Positions 26,373-35,166 of a stretch of 64,000 nt of DNA are shown here, one piece after another; position 1 is the first letter of the stretch; each line of letters starts with the position of its first letter. The notes beneath the pieces were generated by a model. That model had not been told where the DNA came from and searched no databases. It saw nothing but the letters and a program-made list of their open reading frames with translations. The stretch lies in contig NZ_UAUI01000027.1 of the NCBI RefSeq assembly GCF_900455735.1, forward strand, positions 62,001-126,000, read 5' to 3'. Source of the stretch: Rhodococcus wratislaviensis. Lineage in GTDB: Bacteria > Actinomycetota > Actinomycetes > Mycobacteriales > Mycobacteriaceae. Both the position numbers and the translations under genes were made by a program.

Positions 26373-27758
26373 ATGAGCAAGCACCACCACCATCACCATC
26401 GCGACGTCATTTCCCCCGCGTACACGGGGCGCCTCTCGATCGATCCGTTTCCGGCGCTGCGGCTGCCGGACGAGGAAACCGATCCCGAGGCCGCCTATCG
26501 GTTCATCCACGACGAGTTGATGCTCGACGGCAGTTCGCGGCTGAATCTGGCCACGTTCGTCACCACGTGGATGGATCCCGAGGCCGACAAACTGATGGCC
26601 GAGACGTTCGACAAGAACATGATCGACAAGGACGAGTATCCCGCGACCGCGGCGATCGAGTCCCGCTGCGTGTCGATGGTGGCCGATCTGTTCCACGCTC
26701 CCGACCTGTCGACCACCGACCCGTCCAGCGCCACCGGCGTCTCGACGATCGGTTCGAGCGAGGCGGTCATGCTCGGTGGTCTCGCGCTCAAGTGGCTGTG
26801 GCGGGCGAAGCGGGAGGCGGCCGGGAAGGACACTGCGCGACCGAATCTGGTACTCGGCAGCAACGTCCAGGTGGTGTGGGAGAAGTTCTGCCGCTACTTC
26901 GACGTGGAGCCGAAGTACCTGCCGATGGAGAAGGGCCGCTACGTCATCACGCCGGAGCAGGTGCGGGAGGCGGTCGACGAGAACACGATCGGAGCGGTCG
27001 TGATCGTGGGCACCACCTATACGGGGGAGCTCGAGCCGGTGGCCGCGATCGCGGACGCTCTCGACGAACTCGCCGCGTCCGGCGGCCCGGACGTCCCGAT
27101 CCACGTGGACGCGGCGAGCGGTGGCTTCGTCGTTCCCTTCCTGCAACCGGAGTTGTTGTGGGACTTCCGGGTTCCGCGCGTGGCCTCGATCAACGTGAGT
27201 GGTCACAAGTACGGGTTGACGTATCCGGGGATCGGGTTCGTGGTGTGGCGTGACCGTGAGCATCTTCCCGAGGGGCTGGTGTTCCGGGTCAACTACCTGG
27301 GCGGCGACATGCCGACGTTCACCCTGAACTTCTCGCGGCCCGGCAATCAGGTGGTGGGTCAGTACTACAACTTCCTGCGACTCGGGCGGGCCGGCTACCG
27401 GTCGATCATGGAGACGCTGCGCGACACCGCAGTTCGCGTGGGCAGACGCATCGCCGAGATCGACGGCTTCACCCTGATCACGGACGGCACCGACATTCCG
27501 GTGGTGGCGTTCGAACTCGCCGGCGACCCCGGGTTCACGGTCTTCGACGTGTCACACGAATTGCGGGCGCGGGGGTGGCAGGTGCCCGCCTACACGATGC
27601 CCGCCGATGCGGAGGACGTGGCGGTCCTGCGCATCGTCGTACGCGAGGGCTTCAGCGCCGATCTCGGATCCCTCGTCGCCGAGGCGATTGAGGAAGTGTG
27701 CGCCGAACTCCGCGAGAAGGGTGGCGGGCGTTCGACGGAACAGCACTTCGCCCACTAG
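26373..27758 (+). CDS. gadB: Glutamate decarboxylase with a natural six-histidine N-terminus
   Basis: 461 residues from the ATG at 26373; GGGGA lies just upstream. PLP-dependent group II decarboxylase making GABA and CO2 from glutamate and consuming a proton, hence acid tolerance. Visible: GVSTIGSSEA, the PLP-pocket HVDAASGGF, the Schiff-base lysine in INVSGHKYGL, and the C-terminal QHFAH, comparable to the tail involved in pH autoinhibition in E. coli GadB. The N-terminus is MSKHHHHHHRD, encoded by mixed CAC/CAT codons, so it is not obviously a cloning tag in this native context. Related actinobacterial enzymes start differently but share the body. It ends 1 bp from the next gene, which is convergent. 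Confidence 0.93.
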   Translation: MSKHHHHHHRDVISPAYTGRLSIDPFPALRLPDEETDPEAAYRFIHDELMLDGSSRLNLATFVTTWMDPEADKLMAETFDKNMIDKDEYPATAAIESRCVSMVADLFHAPDLSTTDPSSATGVSTIGSSEAVMLGGLALKWLWRAKREAAGKDTARPNLVLGSNVQVVWEKFCRYFDVEPKYLPMEKGRYVITPEQVREAVDENTIGAVVIVGTTYTGELEPVAAIADALDELAASGGPDVPIHVDAASGGFVVPFLQPELLWDFRVPRVASINVSGHKYGLTYPGIGFVVWRDREHLPEGLVFRVNYLGGDMPTFTLNFSRPGNQVVGQYYNFLRLGRAGYRSIMETLRDTAVRVGRRIAEIDGFTLITDGTDIPVVAFELAGDPGFTVFDVSHELRARGWQVPAYTMPADAEDVAVLRIVVREGFSADLGSLVAEAIEEVCAELREKGGGRSTEQHFAH

Positions 27759-27759
27759 G

Positions 27760-28446
27760 TCACGCTTCGATCGCGCGGAGTTCGTCCGGCCAGTGGGCCG
27801 GGGCGGGCCCGAACGCTTCGCGCGCGTTCTTGACGACGCCCTTGCCGATGGCCCGGTTGCCTGCGCCGCCGATGGCCGCGCCGATGCCTGCGGGCACGAG
27901 TTTGCCGAGGATCAGCGCGCTGCGGCGGGCGGCGTACTTGGTGATGAACTTGCGGACCAGGGTGCTGTTCATGCCCTTCATGGTGGGGCCGGGGATGCGG
28001 CTCGTGATGGCGCTCGCCCAGTTCTTCGCCGTCACGCCCGTCGCCTTCTGGACGATCTCCATGCCCGATTCGCCGAGCGCCACCGACAGGACCAGCGCAC
28101 GCCGCTGCTGGTGGTCGGCGGCGGAGATGCCGTGCACCGACGCGACCGCGAGAGTGAGCAGCGCCGCCGCTTCCAGGAAGAACGCCGATTCGGCGCCCAC
28201 CGCGGCGATGGACGCGACGGTCCCGACCCCGGGAATGGCGGCGGTGGCCCCGACTGCGCTGCCGCTGCCCGTCACGGCCAGAAGGAACATCTTCTCCATC
28301 CGCTCGACGATCTGTGCGGGCGACTCACCGGGGTGCGAGCGCCGGACCCATTCGACGTACTTGGCCACCGCGGGAGCCTGGAGACGGCTTCCGTTGTCGA
28401 GGACCGAGACCAGTACCTTCTCCACCGGTCCACCATTGCCAGCCAT
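27760..28446 (-). CDS. EcsC-family-like hydrophobic protein
   Basis: 228 residues from the ATG at 28446. It is rich in Gly/Ala with the pattern GVGTVASIAAVGAESAFFLEAAALLTLA in the middle and a C-terminal LVPAGIGAAIGGAGNRAIGKGVVKNAR, which matches the EcsC family ending (a GGxxN segment followed by a basic stretch). EcsC proteins have an unclear role; the Bacillus member is linked to an ABC transporter and secretion. No such partner is adjacent here; neighbours are a convergent gad and a divergent AraC gene. Confidence 0.7.
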   Translation of the reverse strand: MAGNGGPVEKVLVSVLDNGSRLQAPAVAKYVEWVRRSHPGESPAQIVERMEKMFLLAVTGSGSAVGATAAIPGVGTVASIAAVGAESAFFLEAAALLTLAVASVHGISAADHQQRRALVLSVALGESGMEIVQKATGVTAKNWASAITSRIPGPTMKGMNSTLVRKFITKYAARRSALILGKLVPAGIGAAIGGAGNRAIGKGVVKNAREAFGPAPAHWPDELRAIEA

Positions 28447-28545
28447 CGGGGCTCCCGTCTCGCCGTGTGCTTCGAGTGTGCTGGCACCGACTGTAGGTGA
28501 GTGAACGCTGTGGCCGGTGTCGGCGCCGTTGCCTAGGCTGGTTTC

Positions 28546-29400
28546 GTGAGCGTCGCAGACAGCGATACCGCGGTGTCGTCCGGGGCCTCCCGGCACCCGG
28601 CGGAACCGTTGCGCGCGCTGGTCACGGGATACGACGGCTACCGGCTGGCCGGATTCGAGCCCGGGATCCACCTCGGTCTGCCGTCGCCGTGCCTCACGGT
28701 GATCGTGACGATCGACGAGCCGCTCGACATCGCCGCCCAGGCGACGCCCGAGCAGGCGCCCGGTCGTTTCGACACTCTGGCCAGCGGCATCGCGACGGCG
28801 CCGGTAACGATCCGGCACGACGGCAACCAGCACGGCGTCCAGCTGGCGCTCAGTCCCCTCGGCGCCCGGTCGCTGCTGGGGGTGCCCACCGCCGCCCTCG
28901 GCGCCTGGGTCGTCGGACTCGAGGAACTGCTCGGTCCCGACGCGGGGGAACTGACCGAACGGCTGTCGCGCGAACCCGGCTGGGACGAGCGGTTCGCGAT
29001 CCTCGACGAGGTCCTGACGCGCCGCGCGGAGCCGGCGGAGATCGACCCGCACCTCACCCGCGCCTGGCATCTGCTCGTCGCCGACGGCGGTATCCGGGTC
29101 GGCGAGGTCGCGCGCGAGGTCGGCTGGAGCCGAAGGCATCTGGTGAACAAGTTCGTCGCGGAGTACGGCGTGACGCCCAAGGACGTGGTGCGGTTGTCCC
29201 GGTTTCATCGTTCGCACCGGATGCTCAAGGGTGCCGCCGGGGCGACGCTCGCCGACGTGTCCGTGGTGTGCGGGTACTACGACCAGGCCCACATGGCGCG
29301 GGACTGGCGCGACCTCGCGGGCGTCGCACCGTCGCGGTGGCGCGAGATCGACCCGTTCTCATTCGTCCAAGACCCCTACCACGACGACGGCGCAGAGTGA
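28546..29400 (+). CDS. AraC-family transcriptional regulator
   Basis: 284 residues, GTG start. The N-terminal about 180 residues form a ligand/dimerisation domain of unknown specificity. The C-terminal 100 residues carry two helix-turn-helix motifs: IRVGEVAREVGWSRRHLVNKF and LADVSVVCGYYDQAHMARDWRDLAGVAPSRW, the latter close to the AraC/XylS signature. It is divergent from the EcsC-like gene and 4 bp before the VOC-domain gene, which is likely its co-transcribed target. Confidence 0.9.
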   Translation: MSVADSDTAVSSGASRHPAEPLRALVTGYDGYRLAGFEPGIHLGLPSPCLTVIVTIDEPLDIAAQATPEQAPGRFDTLASGIATAPVTIRHDGNQHGVQLALSPLGARSLLGVPTAALGAWVVGLEELLGPDAGELTERLSREPGWDERFAILDEVLTRRAEPAEIDPHLTRAWHLLVADGGIRVGEVAREVGWSRRHLVNKFVAEYGVTPKDVVRLSRFHRSHRMLKGAAGATLADVSVVCGYYDQAHMARDWRDLAGVAPSRWREIDPFSFVQDPYHDDGAE

Positions 29401-29404
29401 GGAC

Positions 29405-29800
29405 ATGACTACTTCGACGCACACCACATGTGTATGGCCCACGCTCGTCTACCGCGACGCGCGCGCCGCGATTCGCTTCCTCGTCGACGCCTTCGGGTTC
29501 GCCGAGAACGCGGTGTACGGCGAGGGCGACCGGGTCGATCACGCAGAACTCGGCTGGCCGAAGGGCGGCGGGATCATGCTCGGTTCGCCCAGCGAGGATT
29601 CGGTCATCAGCGACCTGCCGCCGGGGACGGGCTCGGTGTACCTCGTCGTCGACGACCCCGACGCGCTCCACGAGCGCGCCGTGGCCGCCGGTGCCACGAT
29701 CGTCCGCGGACTGCGGGACGAGGACTACGGATCGCGCGGCTTCACTTGCCGCGACCCCGAGGGTGTGTTCTGGAGTTTCGGCACCTACACCGGCGCGTAG
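29405..29800 (+). CDS. VOC-superfamily (glyoxalase/bleomycin-resistance-like) protein
   Basis: 131 residues from the ATG at 29405, 4 bp after the AraC stop. Two beta-alpha-beta-beta-beta modules: WPTLVYRDARAAIRFLVDAFGF and GSVYLVVDDPDALHERAVAAGATIVRGL, ending in FTCRDPEGVFWSFGTY, where the C-terminal Glu of DPEG is often a metal ligand. It could be a metal-dependent isomerase, lyase or dioxygenase, or a drug-binding protein; the sequence does not decide. Co-transcription with AraC suggests a ligand-induced detoxification step. Confidence 0.88.
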   Translation: MTTSTHTTCVWPTLVYRDARAAIRFLVDAFGFAENAVYGEGDRVDHAELGWPKGGGIMLGSPSEDSVISDLPPGTGSVYLVVDDPDALHERAVAAGATIVRGLRDEDYGSRGFTCRDPEGVFWSFGTYTGA

Positions 29801-29809
29801 ACCGCCCGA

Positions 29810-30847
29810 TCACGCCCCGTGCCCGGCCGGGACCTCCTCGCCGGGCCTCGGCGGAGGTGGCGGCGTGCCGTCACCGAACGGCCTGCCGCCGAGTTGTTCA
29901 CGCCCGTGCGGCTCGAGCCAGCCGGACAGGTCGGGACCCTTCGGCACGATCCGGGTGGGATTGATGTCGGTGTGCACGATGTAGTAGTGCTGCTTGATCT
30001 GGGTGAAGTCGATGGTGTCGCCGAACCCGGGTGTCTGGAAGAGATCGCGGGCGTAGCTCCACAGCACGGGCATCTCGTCGAGTTTTTTCCGATTGCACTT
30101 GAAGTGTCCGTGATAGACCGCGTCGAACCGGGCCAGGGTGGTGAACAGTCGCACGTCGGCCTCGGTGATCGTGTCGCCGACGAGGAACCTGCGGTCGGTC
30201 AGACGGTCCTCGAGCCAGTCGAGGCGGGCGAACAGGCGGTCGTACGCGGATTCGTACGCCTCCTGGGATCCGGCGAAGCCGCACCGGTACACCCCGTTGT
30301 TGACGTCGCGGAACACGAGATCGGCGACCTCGTCGATCTCGTCGCGCAGCGGCTCGGGGTAGAGGTCGGGCGCGCCCTCGCGGTGGTATCGCGTCCATTC
30401 CGAGGACAGATCGAGGGTGATCTGCGGGTAGTCGTTGGTGACCACCTGCCCGGTGGGGACGTCGACGATCGCGGGCACGGTGATGCCGCGGGGGTAGTCC
30501 GGGAAACGTGCGAAGTACGCGTCCTGCAGGCGCGGGATCTTCAGCACGGGGTCGAGCCCGTCCGGATCGAGATCGAAAGTCCAGCTGCGCTTGTCGTGGG
30601 TGGGGCCGCACAGCCCCATCGACAACACGTCCTCGAGTCCGAGCAGTCGCCGGACGATGATCGCGCGGTTGGCCCACGGGCACGCCCGGGCGGCGACGAG
30701 GCGGTAGCGGCCCGGTTCGACCGGATAGCCGTCACGGCCGTCGGCCGTGATGCGGGTGGGGATGTAGTGGGTGTCGCGCGTGAACTCGGCGCCGGATTCG
30801 ACGTAGGCGCCTTCCGTGCTGTGCGGTTCTGCCGTTCGGTCTGTCAT
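29810..30847 (-). CDS. Xi-class GST-like (glutathionyl-hydroquinone reductase-type) protein
   Basis: 345 residues. N-terminal thioredoxin fold with the Xi-class active-site motif ACPWAN, catalytic Cys56, followed by PAIVDVPTGQVVTNDYPQI. The C-terminal helical GST domain has DEVADLVFRDVNNGVYRCGFAGSQEAYE and EADVRLFTTLARFDAVYHGHFKCN. In proteobacteria the family reduces glutathionyl-hydroquinones. Actinobacteria generally use mycothiol, so the natural thiol here is uncertain. It converges with the VOC gene. The C-terminal tail is Pro/Gly rich. Confidence 0.9.
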   Translation of the reverse strand: MTDRTAEPHSTEGAYVESGAEFTRDTHYIPTRITADGRDGYPVEPGRYRLVAARACPWANRAIIVRRLLGLEDVLSMGLCGPTHDKRSWTFDLDPDGLDPVLKIPRLQDAYFARFPDYPRGITVPAIVDVPTGQVVTNDYPQITLDLSSEWTRYHREGAPDLYPEPLRDEIDEVADLVFRDVNNGVYRCGFAGSQEAYESAYDRLFARLDWLEDRLTDRRFLVGDTITEADVRLFTTLARFDAVYHGHFKCNRKKLDEMPVLWSYARDLFQTPGFGDTIDFTQIKQHYYIVHTDINPTRIVPKGPDLSGWLEPHGREQLGGRPFGDGTPPPPPRPGEEVPAGHGA

Positions 30848-30877
30848 GGTCGACTCGTCCCCGTCTTTCGATGTCTC

Positions 30878-31591
30878 TCAGAGCGTACTTCGGGAGATCG
30901 TGACCGCGGCGTACGTTCCCAGTTCCCGGTACCCGGCTCGGGCAGCGAGCGCGCGCGAGGCCAGATTGTCGCGGGGTGAACGGCATTGGGCGATCAGGCC
31001 GCTGTCGAGCGCGTCGTCGGTGGCGATCCCGGCGACCGCGGCGCCCAGCCCCCGGCGCCGGAACGCCGGAGCGGTCAGGACACCGACATCGGCGAGGAAA
31101 CCCTGGAACTCGGCGTACCCGGCGGAGCTGACCGGTTGCTCCGCGTCGTCGAGAATCGTGAACCATCGGTCGCGGTCACCCAGATGGGCCTCGGTGACGT
31201 CGTCCGGGGGACACGCCTCCTCGACCTGCCGGACGTGGTCGTGTTCGTGGGAGACGAGCGGTGGCTGCCCGGTCGCGGGTTCCTGGTAGTCGGTGCCGAA
31301 CGCGAGCACCACGGGACCGGCGCACCGTCCGGACCGATCCTGGGTGAGGGCGAGCAGGGTCGCGGATTCGGTCAGTTCCTCCGATGTGTGCCCGTCGGCA
31401 CGCTCGATCGCCCACCGCGGGCCGACGAGCGCGGACGTCTCGCCCAGGCGCAGGAATCGGATCGTGTCCGTGTCGTCGTCCACCCGGACCGCGCGGTCGT
31501 CGGCGTCCGGCCGGGTGGACAGTGCGTCGTCGGGCAATCCCAGTTCGCGTGACCAGGCGAGTCGAATGATGTCGAGGTGATGGGAGTCCAC
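30878..31591 (-). CDS. GNAT-family N-acetyltransferase
   Basis: 237 residues from a GTG at 31591 (31600 is an alternative); the longer open frame upstream is antisense to PadR. The acetyl-CoA-binding part is C-terminal: VGVLTAPAFRRRGLGAAVAGIATDDALDSGLI contains the R/Q-x-x-G-x-G/A loop (RRRGLGAA), followed by RDNLASRALAARAGYRELG. The N-terminal 130 residues are a variable domain. The substrate is unknown. It is divergent from the PadR gene across a regulatory repeat region. Confidence 0.82.
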   Translation of the reverse strand: MDSHHLDIIRLAWSRELGLPDDALSTRPDADDRAVRVDDDTDTIRFLRLGETSALVGPRWAIERADGHTSEELTESATLLALTQDRSGRCAGPVVLAFGTDYQEPATGQPPLVSHEHDHVRQVEEACPPDDVTEAHLGDRDRWFTILDDAEQPVSSAGYAEFQGFLADVGVLTAPAFRRRGLGAAVAGIATDDALDSGLIAQCRSPRDNLASRALAARAGYRELGTYAAVTISRSTL

Positions 31592-31609
31592 GGGACCCAC
31601 GGTAACCGC

Positions 31610-31638
31610 TTGTTCCCCGTCGGCCCGGCCGGTATATT
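31610..31638 (+). promoter_or_regulatory. Promoter for the PadR-MFS unit
   Basis: TTGTTC (31610-31615), 17 bp, TATATT (31633-31638). The tandem operator-like repeats begin at the -10 element, so a bound repressor would block initiation. Confidence 0.6.
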
Positions 31639-31664
31639 CCACGTGGAGTATTCGACTTGGAGTA
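31634..31664 (+). promoter_or_regulatory. Tandem operator-like repeats before padR
   Basis: Two adjacent 14-mers, TTCCACGTGGAGTA (31637-31650) and TTCGACTTGGAGTA (31651-31664), match at 12 of 14 positions. The first lies in a near-perfect dyad, ATATTCCAC/GTGGAGTAT (31634-31651). PadR-type regulators bind such dyads; this is a likely autoregulatory site. Confidence 0.55.
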
Positions 31665-31679
31665 GTGGAGGTGGTGACC

Positions 31680-32294
31680 GTGGCACTCACGCCGCTCGGT
31701 GTCACCATCCTCGGTCTGCTGTGTGAGCGGACGATGCATCCGTACGAGATGTACCAACTCGCCGCCGTCCGGCGTGGACGCGTCGTGAAGATCCGGCCGG
31801 GGTCGCTGTACCACACCGTGAGCAGGCTCGAAGGTGAAGGGCTGGTGCGCACCACCGGTACCGACCGGGCGGGAAACCGGCCCGAACGCACCATGTACGA
31901 GGTCACGGATGCGGGCCGGGAAGCGCTCGCCCAACGGGTGAGCGACATGCTCGCCACCCCCGTGCACGAGTACCCGCAGTTTCCCCTCGCGCTGGCGGAG
32001 GCACACAACGTCGACGCACCCACCGTCGTGGAACTGCTCCGGGAACGGCTCGATCACCTCACCCGCGAGATCGACGAACTCGAGACCGCCGCCGCCCTCG
32101 CCTGTTCCACCGAGACCCCCAGGATCTTCCTCCTCGGCAACGAATTTCTCGTCACCGTCGCCCGTGCGGAGCACGAATGGCTCAGCGCCCTGGTGGCCGA
32201 CATCGACTCCGGAGCCCTCCCGTGGCTTTCGCCGGAACTTCTCGAACGACTCACACACTCACGCCGGATCCCATCCGGTTCAGCAAAGGATTGA
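31680..32294 (+). CDS. PadR-family transcriptional regulator
   Basis: 204 residues from the GTG at 31680, which has GGAGG 8 nt upstream; earlier in-frame GTG codons (31665, 31674) lack that spacing. The winged-helix domain occupies residues 1-90: LTPLGVTILGLLCERTMHPYEMYQL, VVKIRPGSLYHTVSRLEGEGLVR, and RTMYEVTDAGREALAQ. The C-terminal half is the helical dimerisation domain. Its end is next to the MFS exporter start (TGATG), so both are one unit, as for LmrR-like drug-responsive repressors. Confidence 0.9.
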   Translation: MALTPLGVTILGLLCERTMHPYEMYQLAAVRRGRVVKIRPGSLYHTVSRLEGEGLVRTTGTDRAGNRPERTMYEVTDAGREALAQRVSDMLATPVHEYPQFPLALAEAHNVDAPTVVELLRERLDHLTREIDELETAAALACSTETPRIFLLGNEFLVTVARAEHEWLSALVADIDSGALPWLSPELLERLTHSRRIPSGSAKD

Positions 32295-32296
32295 TG

Positions 32297-33808
32297 ATGG
32301 ACACCGAGCGCACCGCACCACCCACGTCGCCACCCGAGCACCGAAATCCCTGGCCGGCGCTGTGGGCCCTCGTCATCGGCTTCTTCATGATCCTCGTCGA
32401 CAGCACCATCGTCGCGGTGGCCAACCCGGCGATCATGAACGACCTGCACACCGACATCAACAAGGTCGTCTGGGTCACCAGCGCGTACCTGCTGGCGTAC
32501 GCGGTGCCGCTGCTGGTCACCGGTCGCCTCGGTGATCGGTTCGGGCCCAAGAACATCTACCTGATCGGGCTCGTCCTGTTCACCGGGGCGTCGCTGTGGT
32601 GCGGACTGTCCGGCACCATCACCATGCTCATCGTCGCCCGGGTCTTCCAAGGACTGGGCGCCGCACTGATGACGCCGCAGACGATGGCCGTCATCACCCG
32701 CACGTTCCCGCCGGACCGCCGCGGCACCGCGATGGGTCTGTGGGGCGCCGTCGCCGGGGTCGCCACCCTGGTGGGACCGCTCGCGGGCGGCGTGCTCGTG
32801 GACAATCTCGGCTGGGAGTGGATCTTCATCGTCAACGTCCCCGTCGGCGTGATCGCGTTCGTGCTGGCCTGGCGACTGGTGCCGTCGCTCGAGACCCACG
32901 AGCACAAGTTCGACATCCCCGGGGTGGTCCTCAGCGCGCTCGGCATGTTCTTCCTCGTGTTCGGAATCCAGGAAGGCAGCTCCTACGACTGGTCGGCGAC
33001 CGTGCTGGCATCGATCGGCGCCGGCCTCGTCCTGCTCGGCGTCTTCGTCTGGTACCAGTCCTGGAACAAGAACGAGCCGCTCCTGCCGCTGGGCCTGTTC
33101 AAGGACCGCAACTTCTCGCTCGCCAACGTGGCGATCACCTCGATGGGATTCGCGATCACCGCGATGGTCCTGCCGCTGATGTTCTACACGCAGGCGGTGC
33201 GGGGTCTGTCGCCCACACGGTCGGCCCTGCTGCTCGTGCCCATGGCCGTCCTCACCGGCGTGTTCGCTCCGTTCATCGGCAAGCTCGTGGACCGCACCCA
33301 CCCGCGGTACATCGCGGGCGCCGGATTCCTGCTGTTCTCGATCGCACTCGGCTGGCTGTCCATGGTCATGTCACCCGACGTGGCGATCTGGAAGCTGCTG
33401 CTGCCCATCGGACTGATCGGCCTCGCCAACGCGTGTATCTGGTCGCCGCTCGCCGCCACGGCCACGCACAACCTTCCACCCCATCAGGCGGGCGCCGGAG
33501 CCGGCGTCTACAACACCACCCGCCAGGTCGGCGCCGTGCTCGGCAGCGCCGCGATCGGCGCACTCATCACGGCCCGCCTGTCCGCTCAGGGACTGAATGC
33601 CGACAGCCAGGAGGCCGGTGTGGGGGAGATGCCCGAGTTCGTGAAGGAACCGTTCGCGACGGCGATGTCGCAGTCGATCTGGCTGCCCGCCGCCGTCCTG
33701 CTTGTCGGGTTCGTCGCCTCCGTGTGCTTCGCGCGACCGTTGCGCGAGAAGAAGCCCGGAGTCAGTGCGGGCGACGCAGCCAGTCGGGAAACATCACTGC
33801 AGGGTTGA
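32297..33808 (+). CDS. MFS drug exporter, DHA2 (14-helix EmrB/QacA) type
   Basis: 503 residues from the ATG at 32297, with AAAGGA 6 nt upstream. Fourteen hydrophobic segments. Motif D1-like ILVDSTIVAVANPAI in helix 1, motif A GRLGDRFGPKNIY between helices 2 and 3, and antiporter motif C GAVAGVATLVGPLAGGVLVD in helix 5. A proton-driven exporter of hydrophobic or cationic compounds controlled by the upstream PadR. Its end overlaps the FAD oxidase gene by 47 bp on the opposite strand. Confidence 0.92.
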   Translation: MDTERTAPPTSPPEHRNPWPALWALVIGFFMILVDSTIVAVANPAIMNDLHTDINKVVWVTSAYLLAYAVPLLVTGRLGDRFGPKNIYLIGLVLFTGASLWCGLSGTITMLIVARVFQGLGAALMTPQTMAVITRTFPPDRRGTAMGLWGAVAGVATLVGPLAGGVLVDNLGWEWIFIVNVPVGVIAFVLAWRLVPSLETHEHKFDIPGVVLSALGMFFLVFGIQEGSSYDWSATVLASIGAGLVLLGVFVWYQSWNKNEPLLPLGLFKDRNFSLANVAITSMGFAITAMVLPLMFYTQAVRGLSPTRSALLLVPMAVLTGVFAPFIGKLVDRTHPRYIAGAGFLLFSIALGWLSMVMSPDVAIWKLLLPIGLIGLANACIWSPLAATATHNLPPHQAGAGAGVYNTTRQVGAVLGSAAIGALITARLSAQGLNADSQEAGVGEMPEFVKEPFATAMSQSIWLPAAVLLVGFVASVCFARPLREKKPGVSAGDAASRETSLQG

Positions 33809-35126
33809 GGTAGCCCGCGGGATCGAACGCCTGCTTGATCGTCCACATCGCGGTGATGTCCTCGCGGCTGAGGGCGAGGTCCAGATAGTTGCGCTTGTGT
33901 GCGCCGACGCCGTGCTCGGAGGCGATGTTGCCGCCGTGATCGCGGATCAGTTCCGTGACCGGCCGGTACAGCACGGACTCGTCGGGGCAGCGCAGCACGT
34001 TGAGGTGGACGTTGCCGTCGGCGACGTGCCCGAAGAACACCGGGATCGCGTCGGGTTCCCGGCTCGTCACCATTGCGACCGCGTCGGCGACGAATGCGGC
34101 GAGGGTGTCCAGCGGGAGGGCGGCGTCGAACTTCAGCGGGGGTCCGAACAGTCCGACCACGTCCGCGAACGCGTCCCGCGCCGACCACACCCGGGCGCGG
34201 CCTGCGGGATCGATCCCGACGGCGGGTTCGTCGTCGGGAGCGCACTGCTCCAGCGCCTCCGCCAGCTCGTCGGTGAGGTCGCGGTGGCCGGCCAGCTCGA
34301 CGAGGAGATACCACGGCAGACCCGTGGGAACTGCGAAACCCAGCCGCGAGGAGGCCAATTCGAGCCCGCGGCCGTCGAGCATCTCCACGGCGTCCACCCC
34401 CTCGAGCCGCCGGACGACGCGAGCCGCGTCGATCAACCCGGGCAGTTGTGTGAAGCCGGCGAGGGCCGTCACGCGGAACTCCGATACGGGGCGGAGCGCG
34501 AGATCGACGGTCGTGACCACGCCGAGAGTGCCCTCGCTGCCGACCCACAGCGCGGGCAGATCGTATCCGCAGTTCTCGGCGCCCACCCGCATGCTGCGCC
34601 GCACGATCGCCCCGTCGGGGAGCACCACCTCCAGGCCCAGCACCTGCGCGGACATGTGGCCGTACCGCACGGTGTGCAGCCCTCCGGCATTGGTCGACAC
34701 CATGCCGCCGATCGTCGCGGTATCGCGGGAGGCGATGTCGACGCCGAACAGCAGTCCCGCGTCGGACGCGGCGTGCCGGAGCGTCGCGAGGGTGACCCCG
34801 GCGCCGACGGTGACACGCAGGTTCTCGCGGTCGACGGCGCCGACCGCGGTCAGCCGTTCCGTCGACAGCAGCACGTCGTCGTACTCGGGAACCGTGCCCG
34901 CTTCGAGTCCGGTCCGGCCACCCTGCACGGTGACCTTCACACCCGCTCGGCGGCAGATGCCCAGCACGGCCGAGACTTCCGCGGCATCCGCGGGCCGGGC
35001 GAGTGCGCTCGCCCGCCCGCTGTAGCGTCCCGTGTGGTCGGTGGCGCGGGCTGCGAGCACGTCCGCGTCCACGGTCACGAACCGTTCTCCGACGACGTCG
35101 GCCAGCGCCGCGCGCAGCGAGTCCAC
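33762..35126 (-). CDS. FAD-linked oxidase (glycolate/D-lactate dehydrogenase GlcD/Dld type)
   Basis: 454 residues from the GTG at 35126. N-terminal PCMH-type FAD domain: RPADAAEVSAVLGICRRAGVKVTVQGGRTGLEAG, then DIASRDTATIGGMVSTNAGGLHTVRYGHM. C-terminal substrate/cap domain with FFGHVADGNVHLNVL and GGNIASEHGVGAHKR, which is the signature of D-2-hydroxyacid dehydrogenases of the GlcD/DLD type. It oxidises glycolate, D-lactate or a related 2-hydroxyacid. It is divergent from the enoyl-CoA hydratase gene. Confidence 0.9.
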   Translation of the reverse strand: MDSLRAALADVVGERFVTVDADVLAARATDHTGRYSGRASALARPADAAEVSAVLGICRRAGVKVTVQGGRTGLEAGTVPEYDDVLLSTERLTAVGAVDRENLRVTVGAGVTLATLRHAASDAGLLFGVDIASRDTATIGGMVSTNAGGLHTVRYGHMSAQVLGLEVVLPDGAIVRRSMRVGAENCGYDLPALWVGSEGTLGVVTTVDLALRPVSEFRVTALAGFTQLPGLIDAARVVRRLEGVDAVEMLDGRGLELASSRLGFAVPTGLPWYLLVELAGHRDLTDELAEALEQCAPDDEPAVGIDPAGRARVWSARDAFADVVGLFGPPLKFDAALPLDTLAAFVADAVAMVTSREPDAIPVFFGHVADGNVHLNVLRCPDESVLYRPVTELIRDHGGNIASEHGVGAHKRNYLDLALSREDITAMWTIKQAFDPAGYLNPAVMFPDWLRRPH

Positions 35127-35166
35127 ACCCCGATCGTAGGCGGAACGCGTGTGGCAGTCTGGCGGC

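Noticed and set aside
26373..26408. His6 as a cloning tag in an engineered construct
   Set aside because: The surrounding sequence is normal chromosome with no vector sequence, and codons are mixed CAC and CAT.
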